From assembly GCA_905221615.1 (NCBI GenBank), contig CAJNDT010000491.1, positions 1,088,074-1,152,073 on the forward strand: a DNA stretch of 64,000 nt, written 5' to 3'. The stretch comes from Symbiodinium sp. CCMP2592 (Eukaryota > Sar > Dinophyceae > Suessiales > Symbiodiniaceae). Every line of letters starts with the position of its first letter. The stretch's first letter is position 1. The position numbers were made by a program, and so were the translations under genes. Under the pieces are notes generated by a model. The model was not told the origin of the DNA, did no database searches, and was given only the letters and a program-made list of their open reading frames with translations. This document shows positions 62,916-64,000 of this stretch, piece by piece.

Positions 62916-63547
62916 GCTTGGATAGAGTCCCAGCCCTGTCTGTCAACCGTATGTCGGATTGAAACCAAAGCACGACGTAGGGAGTTGGCGAAGCGGCCAA
63001 CTCTGCAGTACTGGGCCCCCTGTTGGTGGGACCACTCATCTGCAGGACCAGCGAGCTGGGCGTGCGATGAACCGTGAAGCTTCTTGAGGTGGTCCAAGTG
63101 GCGAGAGAGGAGTCGTTCGGTGGATACCGTCAAATAGAAACCGTAACCTGCGAGAAAGGACATAGCCCTACAAACAATACCTTGATGGGTAGAAGCTACG
63201 TCCGGGTCTAGTTGCATGGCCCTGCGTAGTTCCGCTCTGGCAAGTTCCGAGGCGGGCGTGATGCCATTTAGGAGCAAGAGCAGATCGGAAGCGACAGCCG
63301 AAACCATGGACTCCACCAAAGATGTCAGCTGCAAGCCACCTACTTCACGGGGTGCCAGAAGGCTGACCCTCTCCACTGAGCATCGAACCTGAAGTCGCTT
63401 TAGAATCAGGAGTTGAAGGTCAGCATCTTGCAGGTGTAAGCTCTTCGGAGAAGGGATGCCTACCAGGGGTGCGTAAGAGATATAGCCTCGGCCGATAAGC
63501 TGGAAGGCCGCGGCAATCTCGTCCCAATCGCAGTGCCTAAAGGTCAA
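62702..63547 (-). CDS. LINE: reverse transcriptase C-terminal (thumb) segment
   Basis: Reads DEIAAAFQLIGRGYISYAPL, LLILKRLQVRCSVERVSLL and APREVGGLQLTSLVESM, matching the stretch after the polymerase domain of non-LTR elements. Better sequence begins upstream of the first Met in the same frame. Confidence 0.7.
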   Translation of the reverse strand: MTFRHCDWDEIAAAFQLIGRGYISYAPLVGIPSPKSLHLQDADLQLLILKRLQVRCSVERVSLLAPREVGGLQLTSLVESMVSAVASDLLLLLNGITPASELARAELRRAMQLDPDVASTHQGIVCRAMSFLAGYGFYLTVSTERLLSRHLDHLKKLHGSSHAQLAGPADEWSHQQGAQYCRVGRFANSLRRALVSIRHTVDRQGWDSIQAWQQHLEPLSASRPLIARRPCGKLSMLPILTGRWSVGYFTGRTPMLPRTRIGRRNLGPNLGFLEWTRAAHS

Positions 63548-64000
63548 CCTCTGCCGCAGTTGTCCAAGTTTGTCGAGTAGATCCTGTGCCGCAATGTCAT
63601 GTTACTGATGGTTCCACGTTTACCAAGAAGTTTCTCAATAGAACCGGCGTGGGAGCGAGGAAGGGTGGTGGTGACCGTACCGCCCGTCCAGATGTCGTAT
63701 CCAGTAACCTGTATGCCATCCTGTGAGATCCCATGGTGTGCTGCCCATTCTGTACCAAGTACCGAGTCCCAGTCCGAAGCATAGGCCGAAAATTTTGACC
63801 AAGCATAGCCTACAGCGGCAAGCAGACTACCCTTACCCAGTTCATCCACAAGTTGTGGCAGTTGTCGAATACCTCCTACATAATGCTCGGCATCGTCGGC
63901 ATATGCAGTGACGGCCACTTCGATTCCTTGATCCGTGACGAATCTGGCTGGGCTCATCTCTCGCAAACGCAAGATGGGTTCCTGTGCTGGTTTGGATAGC
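63544..64000 (-). CDS. LINE: reverse transcriptase fragment with the catalytic ADD box
   Basis: The frame is open to the window end. VTAYADDAEHYVGG is motif C; AYASDWDSVLGTEWAAHH follows. The frame ends at a stop near 63,544 where the continuing sequence moves to the neighbouring frame. Confidence 0.78.
   Translation of the reverse strand, partial: LSKPAQEPILRLREMSPARFVTDQGIEVAVTAYADDAEHYVGGIRQLPQLVDELGKGSLLAAVGYAWSKFSAYASDWDSVLGTEWAAHHGISQDGIQVTGYDIWTGGTVTTTLPRSHAGSIEKLLGKRGTISNMTLRHRIYSTNLDNCGRG

Larger units (their letters stand above)
60135..64000 (-). mobile_element. LINE (non-LTR retrotransposon), 5' part beyond the window, frameshifted
   Basis: From the window end inward: a reverse transcriptase fragment with VTAYADDAEHYVGG (the catalytic Asp-Asp), a thumb-like region with LAPREVGGLQLTSLVESMV, an RNase H domain, and a Cys-rich tail. 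At least two frame changes (about 63,600 and 62,880) break the ORF, so this copy is probably inactive. It lies on the minus strand. Confidence 0.82.

Overview
The window looks like nuclear DNA of a photosynthetic dinoflagellate, possibly of the Symbiodiniaceae type. That is inference. The supporting signs are: every recognisable host gene lies on the minus strand; exons are joined mostly by very short introns with GC donors (14 GC-AG, 2 GT-AG and 1 candidate GA-AG introns placed by protein continuity); one gene encodes a plastid PAP/fibrillin protein; there is a multi-EF-hand gene; and the intergenic DNA is full of simple repeats and retroelements. No bacterial-type operon, ribosome binding site, tRNA, rRNA or CRISPR array was seen.

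Layout. 0-3.2 kb: degenerate DNA with possible integrase remnants. 3.3-9.4 kb: a many-exon EF-hand gene. 10.8-14.3 kb: a class I glutamine amidotransferase-like (peptidase C26/PuuD type) gene. 14.4-17.9 kb: a thimet-oligopeptidase-like M3 peptidase, whose stop lies only about 115 bp from the start of the C26 gene. 18.6-20.2 kb: a ProP/MHS-type major facilitator transporter. 20.2-21.2 kb: coding-like segments of an unknown gene. Together these form a head-to-tail, one-direction gene series.

22-29 kb is repeat-rich. It includes a 2.9-kb block bounded by 34-bp inverted repeats and carrying a probable transposase-related fragment, plus two large GT/GC microsatellites. 29,452-41,000 is an 11.5-kb tyrosine-recombinase retrotransposon on the minus strand, with the full split-direct-repeat layout A1-ORFs-B1-A2-B2. 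It sits inside a ~117-bp minisatellite whose empty site can be read across the junctions. 41-45.6 kb holds the rest of that minisatellite, a GAT/GAA tract, a G-rich block and a 2-kb satellite of 9-bp palindrome-forming units.

46.6-47.5 kb: PAP/fibrillin gene. 48.0-48.8 kb: an unknown ORF. 51.5-57.5 kb: three copies of an A-tailed retroposon-like sequence, a scattered palindromic mini-repeat and a decayed unknown coding region. 60.1-64.0 kb: a frameshifted LINE with reverse transcriptase, RNase H and Cys-rich C-terminus, cut by the window end.

The host genes do not form one pathway: calcium binding, peptide and amide hydrolysis, solute transport and plastid lipid-body function simply lie side by side. 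Exon limits were placed by hand from reading frames, splice dinucleotides and remembered family patterns. No alignment or search was run.
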